Assembly: GCF_014268655.2 (NCBI RefSeq)
Contig: NZ_JABWQX020000001.1
Coordinates: 2,572,001-2,636,000 of the forward strand
DNA from: Pseudomonas marvdashtae
Lineage (GTDB): Bacteria; Pseudomonadota; Gammaproteobacteria; Pseudomonadales; Pseudomonadaceae
Direction: 5' to 3'
DNA: 64,000 bases
The translations under genes and the position numbers were made by a program. A model generated the notes under the pieces. That model was given only the letters and a program-made list of their open reading frames with translations, did not search any database and was not told where the DNA came from. Of the stretch, positions 43,989 to 52,592 are shown one piece after another. Within the stretch, counting starts at the first letter, position 1; each line of letters starts with the position of its first letter.

Positions 43989-45158
43989 TCAGTAGGCGAC
44001 CCAGGCTGAATCCTGGTTGGCCGATTCAACGCAGCGCTCGACCCAGCGCACGCCTTCCACGCCAGCATCGATATCCGGAAAGCGCAGGGCGGCCAGGGCC
44101 TCGCTGTCGCCACGGTCGGCGGCGTCCATGGCCAGGGCGAAGCGGCGATAAAGGTTGGACCAGGCTTCGAACAAGCCTTCGGGATGACCGCCGCCGATGC
44201 GGTCGTCCACCAAGGCCCCTGCGTGCAGGTAACCCATGCCGCGTTCCAGGGTTTGCGCCGGTTGGCCCTGGACCTCGAAAGTGAGTTGGTTGGGGCGCTC
44301 GTCCCACCATTCCAGGCTGGCCCGCGAGCCGATCACACGGATTTTCTGGCCGTGCATGGAGCCGGCATTCACCGCGCTCGACCAGACCATGCCCATGGCG
44401 CCGCCTTCGTATTCCATCAGCGTGTAGGCGTTGTCCTCGAGCGGGGCGCGGCTGGCGATGAAGCTTTGGCGGCTGCACATCAAGCGCTTGATCTTGAGGT
44501 CGGGCAGCATCACTTCGCACAGGTACAACGGATGGGTGCCGACGTCCCCGAGCACGTAACTCGGCCCGGCCTGGCGCGGGTCGACGCGCCACTGGGTCGC
44601 CGGGTTCTGCGACTCGACCGGTGCGCTGTGGAAGCCATGGGCGAACTGCATGTGCACCATGCGAATCTCCCCCAGCTCCTGGGCGGCAATCATCGACCGG
44701 GCCTGCTCGATCAACTGATGCCCGGCGTAGCCATAGGTGAGGCCGACGATGCGTCCCCTGGATTTGGCCAACGTGCGCAAGGTTTCGGCTTCCTCCAGGG
44801 TGAAGCACAGCGGTTTCTCGCAAACCACATGCAAACCGGCCTCCAGGGCGGCGCGGGTGATGGCGTAGTGCGTGCCGTTGGGCGTGGCGATCGACACCGC
44901 CTGGATGCCGTCGGGCCGTTGCGCTTCCAGCTCGAACAGGCTGAGGTAGTCCGCGTAGCAGCGCGACGGGTCGATGCCCAGTTGTTCGCCAAAGGCCCGG
45001 CCCCGATCCGGGTCGATGTCCAGCGCGGCGGCGACCAGCTCGAAGTTGCGGTCGCGCAGGGCGGCCGAGCGGTGGATGTAGCCGATCTGGCTGTGCTCGC
45101 CGCCGCCGACCATGGCCCAGCGGATAGGGTGTGCGAGCGATTTACTGCCGTTGATCAT
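43989..45158 (-). CDS. Gfo/Idh/MocA-family oxidoreductase
   Basis: 389 residues. Rossmann fold at the N-terminus (RWAMVGGGEHSQIGYIHRSA), the family's EKP motif (HVVCEKPLCFTLEEAE), and the catalytic region GPSYVLGDVGTHPLYL with the usual Asp-x-x-x-His arrangement. NAD(P)-dependent dehydrogenase of a sugar or polyol. It is the middle gene of the cluster, 39 bp from the first barrel gene and 20 bp from the second. Confidence 0.88.
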   Translation of the reverse strand: MINGSKSLAHPIRWAMVGGGEHSQIGYIHRSAALRDRNFELVAAALDIDPDRGRAFGEQLGIDPSRCYADYLSLFELEAQRPDGIQAVSIATPNGTHYAITRAALEAGLHVVCEKPLCFTLEEAETLRTLAKSRGRIVGLTYGYAGHQLIEQARSMIAAQELGEIRMVHMQFAHGFHSAPVESQNPATQWRVDPRQAGPSYVLGDVGTHPLYLCEVMLPDLKIKRLMCSRQSFIASRAPLEDNAYTLMEYEGGAMGMVWSSAVNAGSMHGQKIRVIGSRASLEWWDERPNQLTFEVQGQPAQTLERGMGYLHAGALVDDRIGGGHPEGLFEAWSNLYRRFALAMDAADRGDSEALAALRFPDIDAGVEGVRWVERCVESANQDSAWVAY

Positions 45159-45178
45159 GGGAAAAGTCCTTATGCGGG

Positions 45179-46102
45179 TCAGAAACCGATGCGGGCGAGG
45201 TAGGCGCGACTGGCCGCCACGTCGTCCAGGCTGGCCCCGGCGTTGCGCGGGTCACGTTCCTGTTCGACGGTGATGCAGCCTTGATAACCGAGTTCGTGCA
45301 CGAGACGGTGCAGCGCCGGGTAATCGATGACCCCACGCCCGATGGGACACATCACGCCCCGGCCGCACGCCGCGAAGAAACGGATGCGCTCGTTCAGCAC
45401 CTGGTCGAAAACCACCGGGTCGATGTCCTTGAAGTGCAGGTAGTCCAGGCGATGGGCGTAGGTGCGCAGCGACGCGACCGGGTCCATGCCGGCGTAATAG
45501 AGATGCCCGGTGTCAAGGCACAACCCGGCGACTTCGTATGGGATGTCGTCGACCAGGCGCGCCAGCTCATCGGCGAATTCGATATAGCCGCCAGCGTGGG
45601 GATGGATGACGGCGCGGATGCCGTAGGCGTGCCAGGCGATGTCGGCGATGGCGCGGATGTGCGCCATCATTGCGTTCCAGCGGGCATCGTCCAGGCGTGG
45701 CGCGCGGTCCGAGTGGCCAGCGGCGTAGTCGCGCTCCTCGTGGCCCCAGTCGATGATCACCAGATAGGGCCCGGCAAAGCGCTGGCCGGCTTGCTGTTCC
45801 ATGGGCGGCAATTGTGTGAGCAAGCCGCAGATCGCATGGGTCTGGCGCAGCAGCTCGGCCAGGTTGGCCGGGCTCACCAGGTCGTCGAAAATCGTCCCGG
45901 CGACGACCTGCAAGGCGTTGTCCGACAAGGCCGGGTCGAGGACCCCGGCGTCCAGCGGCAAGTACCCGTAAGGCCCCAGCTCGATGCCGCGATAGCCGGC
46001 TTCGGCAGCTTCGGCGAGCACGTGCTGCCAGGGTGGCAGGAAAGGGTTCGCGACGTCATCGACGCCCCAGCAGCAGGGCGCGGTACAAATGTGGATCGCC
46101 AT
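45179..46102 (-). CDS. IolE-like sugar isomerase/dehydratase TIM barrel
   Basis: 307 residues, AP_endonuc_2 superfamily. Metal-ligand candidates are in VIHPHAGGYIE, GLCLDTGHLYYAG, YLHFKDID and ITVEQERDP, an arrangement close to inosose dehydratase IolE and related epimerases. It begins with a cysteine-bearing TAPCCWGVDD, where IolE-type proteins often have a Trp/Asp-rich opening. First gene of the minus-strand cluster, so probably the first to be induced when the LacI regulator is released. Confidence 0.82.
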   Translation of the reverse strand: MAIHICTAPCCWGVDDVANPFLPPWQHVLAEAAEAGYRGIELGPYGYLPLDAGVLDPALSDNALQVVAGTIFDDLVSPANLAELLRQTHAICGLLTQLPPMEQQAGQRFAGPYLVIIDWGHEERDYAAGHSDRAPRLDDARWNAMMAHIRAIADIAWHAYGIRAVIHPHAGGYIEFADELARLVDDIPYEVAGLCLDTGHLYYAGMDPVASLRTYAHRLDYLHFKDIDPVVFDQVLNERIRFFAACGRGVMCPIGRGVIDYPALHRLVHELGYQGCITVEQERDPRNAGASLDDVAASRAYLARIGF

Positions 46103-46187
46103 GGAAGCACTCCGGCTGTGTTGTTGTTATGGCCTGGCTCGATGCTATTGCGTCGGCGCGGAACGGGCCATGGACTAATGGCTTAAT

Positions 46188-46228
46188 GTGTCAAAACCCC
46201 TCATGATGCCCGGAGGAGGTGTCAAGAC
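46188..46228. promoter_or_regulatory. Direct repeat in the LacI gene promoter
   Basis: GTGTCAAAAC (46188-46197) recurs as GTGTCAAGAC (46219-46228), 31 bp apart, the second copy touching the start codon. A GACATGTC palindrome overlaps the ATG. Either could be an operator. Confidence 0.35.
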
Positions 46229-47284
46229 ATGTCAGAACAGTCGCGCCGAAAACTTCGTCCCACCATGGCGGACGTCGCCCGGGAAGCGGGCGTCAGCCTG
46301 TCGACGGTCGACCGCGTGCTCAACCTGCGCGCGGACGTGCGAGCCGACACGGCTCAGCGGATCGCCGCAGCGGCGGGGCGGTTGGGTTTCCATGCCAAGG
46401 GCGTGATCGAACAGCGGGTGCTCAACGACCGTCCCACTTTGCGGCTGGGCTTCCTGTTGCAGAAAAGTGGCGTGCCGTTCTACCAGGGCCTCGCCCACGC
46501 CTTGGCAAACGCCGCCGCCACGTGCACGCGGGCACGGATTCGCGTGGTCATCGGTTATTTGGACGACCTCGACCCCGCCAACGTGGCGCAACGCATCCTT
46601 GCCCTGCGGGATCAGGTCGATGGCCTGGGCGTGGTGGCAGTCGATCATCCCCGGGTCCGCGAGGCGGTCGCGCAGTTGCGCGCGACCGGTGTTTCGGTGG
46701 TGGCGCTGCTGTCGGAATTGTCCAGCGCTGCCGGCACCGGTTACGCCGGCCTCGACAATCGCCTCACGGGACGCACCGCCGGTTGGTTCATCAGTCGCCT
46801 CGCCCAGCAGCCCGGGCCTGCGGTGGTCATGCTCAGCAGCCAGCGCTTCCAATGCCAGGAACTCTGTGAACTGAGCTTTCGCAGCTACCTGGCGGAGCAT
46901 TCGAGCGAGTGGGAACTGCTCGCCTCGCGACTGACCCTGGAAGATGATGAGTTCGCCTATGGCAATACCCTCGACCTGCTTACGGCAGAGCCCGATCTGG
47001 CGGGGCTGTACGTGGCGGGTGGCGGCATCGCCGGGGTGCTGAAGGCCTTGAGCAGCCTCAAGGAAAAACAGCTGCGCCTGCCCGTCGTGGTGTGCCACGA
47101 CCTGACTCCGTTGACGCGTGACGCGTTGAAGAGCGGATTGGTCCAGGCGGTGCTATCCCATCCGATCGTGAACCTGGCCGAGCAGGCCGTCGATGCCTTG
47201 GTCGAGGCTGCGATTGCCTCGCCGCCGGGACCTGTGGCGCGGCGAGTGGTGGCGCTTCAGATCGATGTCTCGGAAAGTGTCTAG
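46229..47284 (+). CDS. LacI-family transcriptional regulator
   Basis: 351 residues. LacI helix-turn-helix and hinge at the N-terminus (TMADVAREAGVSLSTVDRVLNLRADVRADTAQRI), followed by a periplasmic-binding-like sensor domain (LRLGFLLQKSGVPFYQGLAHAL). The STVDRVLN variant of the recognition helix is typical of regulators of inositol and sugar-alcohol genes. It is divergent from the isomerase/dehydrogenase cluster and probably represses it. GGAGGAG lies about ten bases before the ATG. Confidence 0.88.
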   Translation: MSEQSRRKLRPTMADVAREAGVSLSTVDRVLNLRADVRADTAQRIAAAAGRLGFHAKGVIEQRVLNDRPTLRLGFLLQKSGVPFYQGLAHALANAAATCTRARIRVVIGYLDDLDPANVAQRILALRDQVDGLGVVAVDHPRVREAVAQLRATGVSVVALLSELSSAAGTGYAGLDNRLTGRTAGWFISRLAQQPGPAVVMLSSQRFQCQELCELSFRSYLAEHSSEWELLASRLTLEDDEFAYGNTLDLLTAEPDLAGLYVAGGGIAGVLKALSSLKEKQLRLPVVVCHDLTPLTRDALKSGLVQAVLSHPIVNLAEQAVDALVEAAIASPPGPVARRVVALQIDVSESV

Positions 47285-47318
47285 GGGCGACTGGATCCGT
47301 AGAATTTTCCTGAAAAAG

Positions 47319-47344
47319 CTGTACAAAATAGAATTTCTGTACAA
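47319..47344 (+). promoter_or_regulatory. Paired CTGTACAA boxes upstream of the chalcone-isomerase-like gene
   Basis: CTGTACAA at 47319-47326 and again at 47337-47344, 18 bp apart. The second overlaps TACAAT, a plausible -10. The same 18-bp spacing recurs at the head of the opposing operon. Confidence 0.6.
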
Positions 47345-47380
47345 TTATCGGATTGCCTTCGGTAATCGGTAATTCGTCCA

Positions 47381-47947
47381 ATGCCCGAATCCCTCGCTGC
47401 CCATATCCGCTTGATCGGCGCCCTGATCCTCGCGTTGGTGTTGTACGCCAGCCAGGCCGTTGCGGATTGGCGGGTTGCGTTACCTGGGGCTCACTTGGTG
47501 GGTGAGGCAGATTTTCGCTGGTTCGGTTTGGATATCTACCAGGCACGGCTGTGGAGCACCGAGCCCACGCCGAGCCTGGACAGCCCGTTTGCACTTGAAT
47601 TGAACTACCACCGCAAAATCTCTCGGCAAGCCTTGGTTCAAACCAGTCTCGAAGAAATGCAGCGGGTCGCCGATACCCCTGTTGACGCCGCGCGCCTTGA
47701 TGCCTGGGCGGCTGAAATGCGCCGTGCCTTCGTTGATGTCAAGCCCGGTACTCAAATTACCGGGGTATACCTCCCTGGCCAGGGCTGTCGCTTCTATGTC
47801 GATGGCCGCCTGTCCCACGAAGTCACCGACCCGTTATTTGCCCGACAATTCTTCGCCATCTGGCTCGATCCGCGTACGCGGGAACCGGCGTTGCGGAAGC
47901 GATTGCTGGGGCTCGCTGCATCAAGTGAAAGAAGGAGTGCGCCATGA
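47381..47947 (+). CDS. Chalcone-isomerase-like periplasmic protein
   Basis: 188 residues, signal peptide MPESLAAHIRLIGALILALVLYASQAVA. The mature part (DWRVALPGAHLVGEADFRWFGLDIYQARLW...FALELNYHRKISRQALVQTSLEEM...YLPGQGCRFYVDG) fits the bacterial chalcone isomerase-like family, which keeps the fold but whose function is unknown. No clear ribosome binding site. First of three plus-strand genes; overlaps the DUF3833 gene by four bases. The cluster context suggests lipid or envelope chemistry. Confidence 0.8.
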   Translation: MPESLAAHIRLIGALILALVLYASQAVADWRVALPGAHLVGEADFRWFGLDIYQARLWSTEPTPSLDSPFALELNYHRKISRQALVQTSLEEMQRVADTPVDAARLDAWAAEMRRAFVDVKPGTQITGVYLPGQGCRFYVDGRLSHEVTDPLFARQFFAIWLDPRTREPALRKRLLGLAASSERRSAP

Positions 47948-48483
47948 CCCGTCTGCTGGTGACGTTGCTGTTGCTGTTAGGCCTGACCAGTTGCGGCAAT
48001 GTGAATGTCGGTCGTTATGCGGACCAGCAACCGCAGCTCGATCTGGTGCGCTTTTTCAGCCAGCCCGTCAAGGCCTGGGGCATTTATCAGACGCGTTCGG
48101 GCGAGGTCATCAAGCGCTTTGAAGTGGATATTTCCAGTCGCCGCGAAGGCGATCGGTTGATTCTCGACGAGCGCTTTCTCTACAGCGACGGCAGTCGGCA
48201 GCGGCGGGTCTGGACATTGACGCCGACCGGCCCGGGGCTCTGGAGCGGCCGCGCTGACGACGTGATTGGCGAGGCGCTGGGCGAGGTGGCCGGCAATGCG
48301 TTGCGCTGGCGCTATCGATTGAACCTGCCAGTGGATGATTCGACGTACGAGGTGACCTTCGATGACTGGATGTACTTGATGGATGAGGACACGCTGATCA
48401 ACCGTTCCAGCATGAGTAAGGCCGGCATTGAGCTGGGGCAGGTGACGTTGTTCTTCCGCCGTCAGCCGGTGAGCACGCCATGA
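47944..48483 (+). CDS. DUF3833 lipoprotein
   Basis: 179 residues. N-terminus MTRLLVTLLLLLGLTSCGNVNV carries a lipobox (LTSC) ending at Cys18, so it should be lipid-anchored. The rest is a lipocalin-like beta-rich domain (VKAWGIYQTRSGEVIKRFEVDI; RRVWTLTPTGPGLWSGRADDVIGEA) of the DUF3833 type. Such proteins accompany cyclopropane-synthase/DUF1365 clusters in many proteobacteria. A role in moving or shielding a lipid is a guess. Overlaps its neighbours at both ends. Confidence 0.83.
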   Translation: MTRLLVTLLLLLGLTSCGNVNVGRYADQQPQLDLVRFFSQPVKAWGIYQTRSGEVIKRFEVDISSRREGDRLILDERFLYSDGSRQRRVWTLTPTGPGLWSGRADDVIGEALGEVAGNALRWRYRLNLPVDDSTYEVTFDDWMYLMDEDTLINRSSMSKAGIELGQVTLFFRRQPVSTP

Positions 48484-48785
48484 CCCTGAAAGACCTGGCC
48501 GACCTGGCCATCGAGGGACGAATCGTCGGACTGGAACTGCTGTCCCTGGAGGGCGGGATCTACCTGCTGCGGGCGCAACTGGATCGGGGCGTGCGAACGT
48601 TGCTTGACGAGTCGGGGCGTACACTCCAAGTGCGTTCCACCACCCACTTGCGCGAGCTGCTGCGTGACGTTCCGAGGTTGCCTTGTGTGCTGGTGCAGCA
48701 GGTGGTCCACGACGAGATGTGCGGCCAGCGCGAAGAGCCAATCGAGCCATTGCGCCTGCCGCTGTTCCTGGACGAGCCGTGGTAA
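48480..48785 (+). CDS. DUF6482-like small protein
   Basis: 101 residues, MTLKDLADLAIEGRIVGLEL at the start, no signal peptide. Pattern of beta strands around LEGGIYLLRAQLDRGVRTLLDESGRTLQVRS, ending LRLPLFLDEPW. I believe it belongs to the DUF6482 family common in Pseudomonas; function unknown. Start overlaps the DUF3833 stop (ATGA). Last gene of the plus-strand operon, converging on the DUF2878 gene. Confidence 0.7.
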   Translation: MTLKDLADLAIEGRIVGLELLSLEGGIYLLRAQLDRGVRTLLDESGRTLQVRSTTHLRELLRDVPRLPCVLVQQVVHDEMCGQREEPIEPLRLPLFLDEPW

Positions 48786-48801
48786 CGGCCCCGTGCGCCG
48801 A

Positions 48802-49290
48802 TCAGCGGGAGTCGGCCAGGCGCGCGGCCAGTGGCAGCCATATCGCCCATAGCGGCGCCAGGACCAGCGCGGTGCCGGCCACACCCAGCGGCAGCGTCAC
48901 GCCCGCCAGGGGCGCGCCCGCGCAATAGGCGAGGGGGCCGCCGATCATTCCCGCCAGCGCCCCGAGCCACGGACGGCTGCCGGCCCAGGCCATGCTGTGC
49001 CGAAAGCCTGTGGCAAAAACCAGCCAGAGCAGGGCCAGCCACAGCGGCAACGGGCTATCGCCGAAGCCGAACAGGCCCAGGGCTCCCAGGCTCCAATCCA
49101 ATAACATGCCACTCACGCCGACACGCAACACCGCTTGGCACTCGGCCTTCGGTTCGGGGCAGTTCGTCAGGTGCAGCAGTAATCCGCCGACCACCGCTAC
49201 CAGCCAGGCGGGCTGGTGCGCGCCCAGTACACAGCCCCACCAGCCTAGTTGCAGCCAGAGCGCATTGACGATCAGACCGGTGCGGCCCAT
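48802..49290 (-). CDS. DUF2878 membrane protein
   Basis: 162 residues, about five membrane segments. Opens with NALWLQLGWWGCVLGAHQPAW and includes FATGFRHSMAW and GGPLAYCAGAPLAG, typical of DUF2878. Function unknown; the family co-occurs with cyclopropane-fatty-acid synthases and DUF1365. The TGATG overlap with the cyclopropane synthase gene implies coupled translation. Last gene of the minus-strand operon. Confidence 0.83.
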   Translation of the reverse strand: MGRTGLIVNALWLQLGWWGCVLGAHQPAWLVAVVGGLLLHLTNCPEPKAECQAVLRVGVSGMLLDWSLGALGLFGFGDSPLPLWLALLWLVFATGFRHSMAWAGSRPWLGALAGMIGGPLAYCAGAPLAGVTLPLGVAGTALVLAPLWAIWLPLAARLADSR

Positions 49291-50558
49291 CACGCTTGCC
49301 GCTGTTCCAGCAAGGGCACGGGACGGGCGCCTGGTGCGGCGAACAACAATTGCGCGACACCGATGGCGCGTTCCTGGAATCCACCCTCGCAATAGCACAA
49401 GTAAAACTCCCACAAGCGCTGGAAGGTCTCGTCGTAACCCAGCTCAAGCAACGCCTGGCTCGATTGCCGGAAGTTGTCGTGCCAGTGGCGCAGCGTGCGG
49501 GCGTAGTGCGCCCCGAAATCCTCCAGGTGCACCAGGTTGAGTGGCGTCTGGCTGCTGGCGGTCTGCAGCAGCACCGTCAGCGAAGGCAACGCGCCGCCGG
49601 GAAAAATGTAGCGTTGGATGAAATCCACCGAGCGTCGGGCCTGATCGTAACGTTGGTCGCGGATGGTGATGGCTTGCAGCAACATCAAGCCGTCATCCTT
49701 GAGCAGGGCGGCGCAGCGGCGGAAGTACTCAGGGAGGAAGCGATGGCCGACGGCTTCGATCATCTCGATAGACACCAGCTTGTCGAAGGACCCCTCCAGG
49801 TCACGGTAGTCCTTGCGCAGCACTTCGATACGCTGTTGCAGGCCAAGCTCCTCGACACGCCGGCAGGTGTGGGAGTATTGCTCTTCGGACAGCGTCGTGG
49901 TGGTGACGCGGCAGCCGAAATGGCTGGCTGCATGGATGGCCAGGCTGCCCCAACCGGTGCCGATCTCCAGCAAATGGTCGCCGGGCCGCAGGTCGAGCTT
50001 TTCGCAGATACGTTGCAGCTTATGGACCTGAGCGTCTTCGAGGCTTTGTTCGGCACTGACGAACATCGCCGCCGAATACATCATCGTGGGGTCGAGCAAG
50101 CGTTCGAACAGTCTGTTGCCGAGGTCGTAATGGGCCATGATGTTGCGCCGCGAGCCCTTGCGGTTGTTGCGGTTGAGCCAGTGCAATCCCCGCAGCAACG
50201 GTCGGCCCAGGCGCGCGAGGCCGCTGTCCATGGCATCGAGCACGTCCAGGTTGGCAACGAAGAGGCGGGTCACGGCGGTCAGGTCGTCGCTGCGCCAGTA
50301 GCCTTGGATGTAGGCCTCGCCGGCACCGATCGAGCCATTGCCGGCGATCATGCCCCAGGCGGCGTTGTCGAGTATCTCGACCTCGGCCAAGAGTGAGCTG
50401 TCTGCGTCGCCGAAGCTCAAGGAGCCGCCCTCAAGCTTGAGGCGCAGATGGCCGTGACACAGGCGGCGCAATTGCGACAGTACGGCTTGCTTGAAAAGTC
50501 CGCCGCTGAACGGACAGAAACCGACGGCCTTAGTGACGCTCAGGGTGGGTTCGGGCAT
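49290..50558 (-). CDS. Cyclopropane-fatty-acyl-phospholipid synthase family protein
   Basis: 422 residues. SAM-binding motif LLEIGTGWGSLAIHAA, and the CFA core (NIMAHYDLGNRLFERLLDPTMMYSAAMF; SIEMIEAVGHRFLPEYF; QRYIFPGGALPS; FYLCYCEGGFQERAIG). It uses SAM to alkylate unsaturated fatty acyl chains. Clustering with DUF1365 and an FAD oxidoreductase marks it as the UfaA-like branch rather than the housekeeping Cfa, so the product may be a cyclopropane, methyl-branched or furan-type acyl chain; the sequence alone does not decide. Overlaps the DUF1365 gene by 29 bases. Confidence 0.88.
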   Translation of the reverse strand: MPEPTLSVTKAVGFCPFSGGLFKQAVLSQLRRLCHGHLRLKLEGGSLSFGDADSSLLAEVEILDNAAWGMIAGNGSIGAGEAYIQGYWRSDDLTAVTRLFVANLDVLDAMDSGLARLGRPLLRGLHWLNRNNRKGSRRNIMAHYDLGNRLFERLLDPTMMYSAAMFVSAEQSLEDAQVHKLQRICEKLDLRPGDHLLEIGTGWGSLAIHAASHFGCRVTTTTLSEEQYSHTCRRVEELGLQQRIEVLRKDYRDLEGSFDKLVSIEMIEAVGHRFLPEYFRRCAALLKDDGLMLLQAITIRDQRYDQARRSVDFIQRYIFPGGALPSLTVLLQTASSQTPLNLVHLEDFGAHYARTLRHWHDNFRQSSQALLELGYDETFQRLWEFYLCYCEGGFQERAIGVAQLLFAAPGARPVPLLEQRQA

Positions 50559-51345
50559 GGACTGGATCCTTTTGAACAGTTTCGCCGACGCTCAGGTCGC
50601 TTTGGCTGGCCTGGTGATCGTGCAGGGACGTGCGTTTGAAAAGCAGGCGCAGTGCCTGCCAGTAAATGGCGCTCAAGGTGCGCAGGCTCATCCACGGGAA
50701 GGCCAGGAAATAGCGGCGCAACGCCGGCGCGTCCAAGGGGCGACGTTGCAATGCAAGGTCGGCCTCGAACACTTTGTGACCGGCGCGCCAGTTCTCCATG
50801 CGCACGCGGATGTGCGAGTCCTGGATCAGGAAACGCATGTGATAGTCCATGTCCCGTGGCAGGAAGGGCGAAACATGGAACGACTTGGCCACCCGGAATG
50901 TGTGGGGCTCGCCGGCAAGCACCGGCAGCACGTAATGGTGGCGCTCACGCCAGGGCGTGTTACGCACTTCGCAGAGGATTGCCGCCAGGCGCCCGTCGAG
51001 CTCATGACAGAAATAGAAACTCACCGGATTGAATGAAAGGCCCCAGCTGCGCGGTTGGGTCAGCAGATGGATCGCGCCTTGGGGGGCGGATCCCAGGGCT
51101 TGCTGGAGCGTGTCCCGCACCGCTTGAGTCAATGCCATACCCTGGCGTGTCAGGGCCGGCAGGTAATCCCTTTCGCGCCAGCACAACGGCGCCGCGCGCC
51201 AGGGCCGCAGCAGGCGCGACAGGCCCAGCACTTGCTCCTGCTCGGCGAGGTCCAGGTAGAACATGCCGATCGGATATCGGAACGCGTGGGCGCGTGGCGC
51301 CTGGCGCCGATGATCGATCCAGCCGTAGCACAGGCTGCTGTTCAA
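50530..51345 (-). CDS. DUF1365 protein
   Basis: 271 residues. The start is a TTG at 51345 (NSSLCYGWIDHRRQAPRAHAF), overlapping the stop of the FAD gene (TTGA) with GGAG seven bases upstream; no ATG fits. Signature stretches RSWGLSFNPVSFYFCHELDG, HVSPFLPRDMDYHMRF and the tail WQALRLLFKRTSLHDHQ match DUF1365. In many bacteria it is encoded between an FAD amine oxidase-like protein and a cyclopropane synthase, and is presumed to act on lipids. Function not established. Confidence 0.85.
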   Translation of the reverse strand: MNSSLCYGWIDHRRQAPRAHAFRYPIGMFYLDLAEQEQVLGLSRLLRPWRAAPLCWRERDYLPALTRQGMALTQAVRDTLQQALGSAPQGAIHLLTQPRSWGLSFNPVSFYFCHELDGRLAAILCEVRNTPWRERHHYVLPVLAGEPHTFRVAKSFHVSPFLPRDMDYHMRFLIQDSHIRVRMENWRAGHKVFEADLALQRRPLDAPALRRYFLAFPWMSLRTLSAIYWQALRLLFKRTSLHDHQASQSDLSVGETVQKDPVHARTHPERH

Positions 51346-52589
51346 AGCGTTTCTCCGAAATGCTTCGCGACGGCAAGCGCGCTCACCACGCCATCCTCGT
51401 GGAAACCATTGGCCCAATACGCACCGCAGAAATAGCTGTGCTGGCGTCCTTGCAGATTCTCTTGCCGGGCCTGGGCGGCGATGCCGGCGAGGCTGTATTG
51501 CGGATGGGCGTAGTCGAACCGGGCGAGCACCTTGGCCGGGTCGACAAACTCGCTTTGGTTGAGGCTCACGCAGAACGTCACGGGGGCATCCAAACCCTGG
51601 AGGATGTTCATGTTGTAGGTCAGTGCGGCCGGCGCCTGGAGCGGGCCGCCCAACCGGTAGTTCCAGCTCGCCCAAGCCTTTTGCCGTTGCGGCAACAACC
51701 GGGTATCGGTATGCAGCAGCACCTCGTTATGGGCATAAGCCAGGGCGCCGAGCACGTCGGCTTCAGCGGCACTCGGGGTTTCCAGCAACGCCAGGGCCTG
51801 GTCGCTGTGGCAGGCGAACACCACCTTGTCGAACCGCTCGATGCCACGGCGGCTGTGGACGCTGACGCCTTCGTGGTCACGGCTGACGCGCCGCACCGGA
51901 CAATCGAGATGAATATGCTGGCGGAAATCGGCACACAGCGGGTCGATGTAACCGCGCGAGCCGCCTTCGATCACCCGCCATTGCGGGCGCTGGTTCACCG
52001 ACAGCAAGCCGTGGTTGTGGCAGAAACGCACGAAGAACTGCAGCGGGAATTCCATCATTCCGGCCGGTGACATCGACCAGATCGCCGACCCCATGGGCAC
52101 GATGTAATGCTCGGTGAACCGTCGACCGTAACCTCGATCGCGGAGGTAATCCCCGAGCCGGGTCGTGGCATCGATGCGGTGCGCCAGCAGGTCGGCGGTT
52201 GCCTGCCGGTTGAACCGGAGAATGTCCAACAGCATGCCCCAGAACCCCGGCGACAGCAGGTTGCGGCGTCGAGCAAACAGGCTGTTCAGGGTGTGGCCCT
52301 TGTATTCCTGGCCGCAGGCGGGGTCGTGCACCGAAAAACTCATTTCCGTCGGGCGCGACGCAACGCCCAGCTGGTCCATCAAGCGAATGAAATTCGGATA
52401 GGTCCAGTCGTTGTACACGATGAAACCGGTGTCCACGGCGTAGCGCCGGCCCTGCCATTCGACATCCACGGTATGGGTGTGGCCGCCGATCCTGTCGTCG
52501 GCTTCGAACAAGGTGATCTGGTGCTGGCGGGACAACAGATAAGCGCACGTCAGTCCCGAGATACCGCTGCCAATGATCGCAATGCGCAT
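51342..52589 (-). CDS. NAD(P)/FAD-dependent amine oxidase-like protein
   Basis: 415 residues. FAD-binding dinucleotide fold at the N-terminus (IAIIGSGISGLTCAYLLSRQHQITLFEADDRIGGHTHTVDVE), GFIVYN and a C-terminal FAD contact region (YFCGAYWANGFHEDGVVSAL). It resembles phytoene-desaturase/amine-oxidase flavoproteins found beside DUF1365 and CFA synthases. It may oxidise or desaturate an acyl chain. The start is four bases after the SDR stop. Confidence 0.87.
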   Translation of the reverse strand: MRIAIIGSGISGLTCAYLLSRQHQITLFEADDRIGGHTHTVDVEWQGRRYAVDTGFIVYNDWTYPNFIRLMDQLGVASRPTEMSFSVHDPACGQEYKGHTLNSLFARRRNLLSPGFWGMLLDILRFNRQATADLLAHRIDATTRLGDYLRDRGYGRRFTEHYIVPMGSAIWSMSPAGMMEFPLQFFVRFCHNHGLLSVNQRPQWRVIEGGSRGYIDPLCADFRQHIHLDCPVRRVSRDHEGVSVHSRRGIERFDKVVFACHSDQALALLETPSAAEADVLGALAYAHNEVLLHTDTRLLPQRQKAWASWNYRLGGPLQAPAALTYNMNILQGLDAPVTFCVSLNQSEFVDPAKVLARFDYAHPQYSLAGIAAQARQENLQGRQHSYFCGAYWANGFHEDGVVSALAVAKHFGETL

Positions 52590-52592
52590 GGC

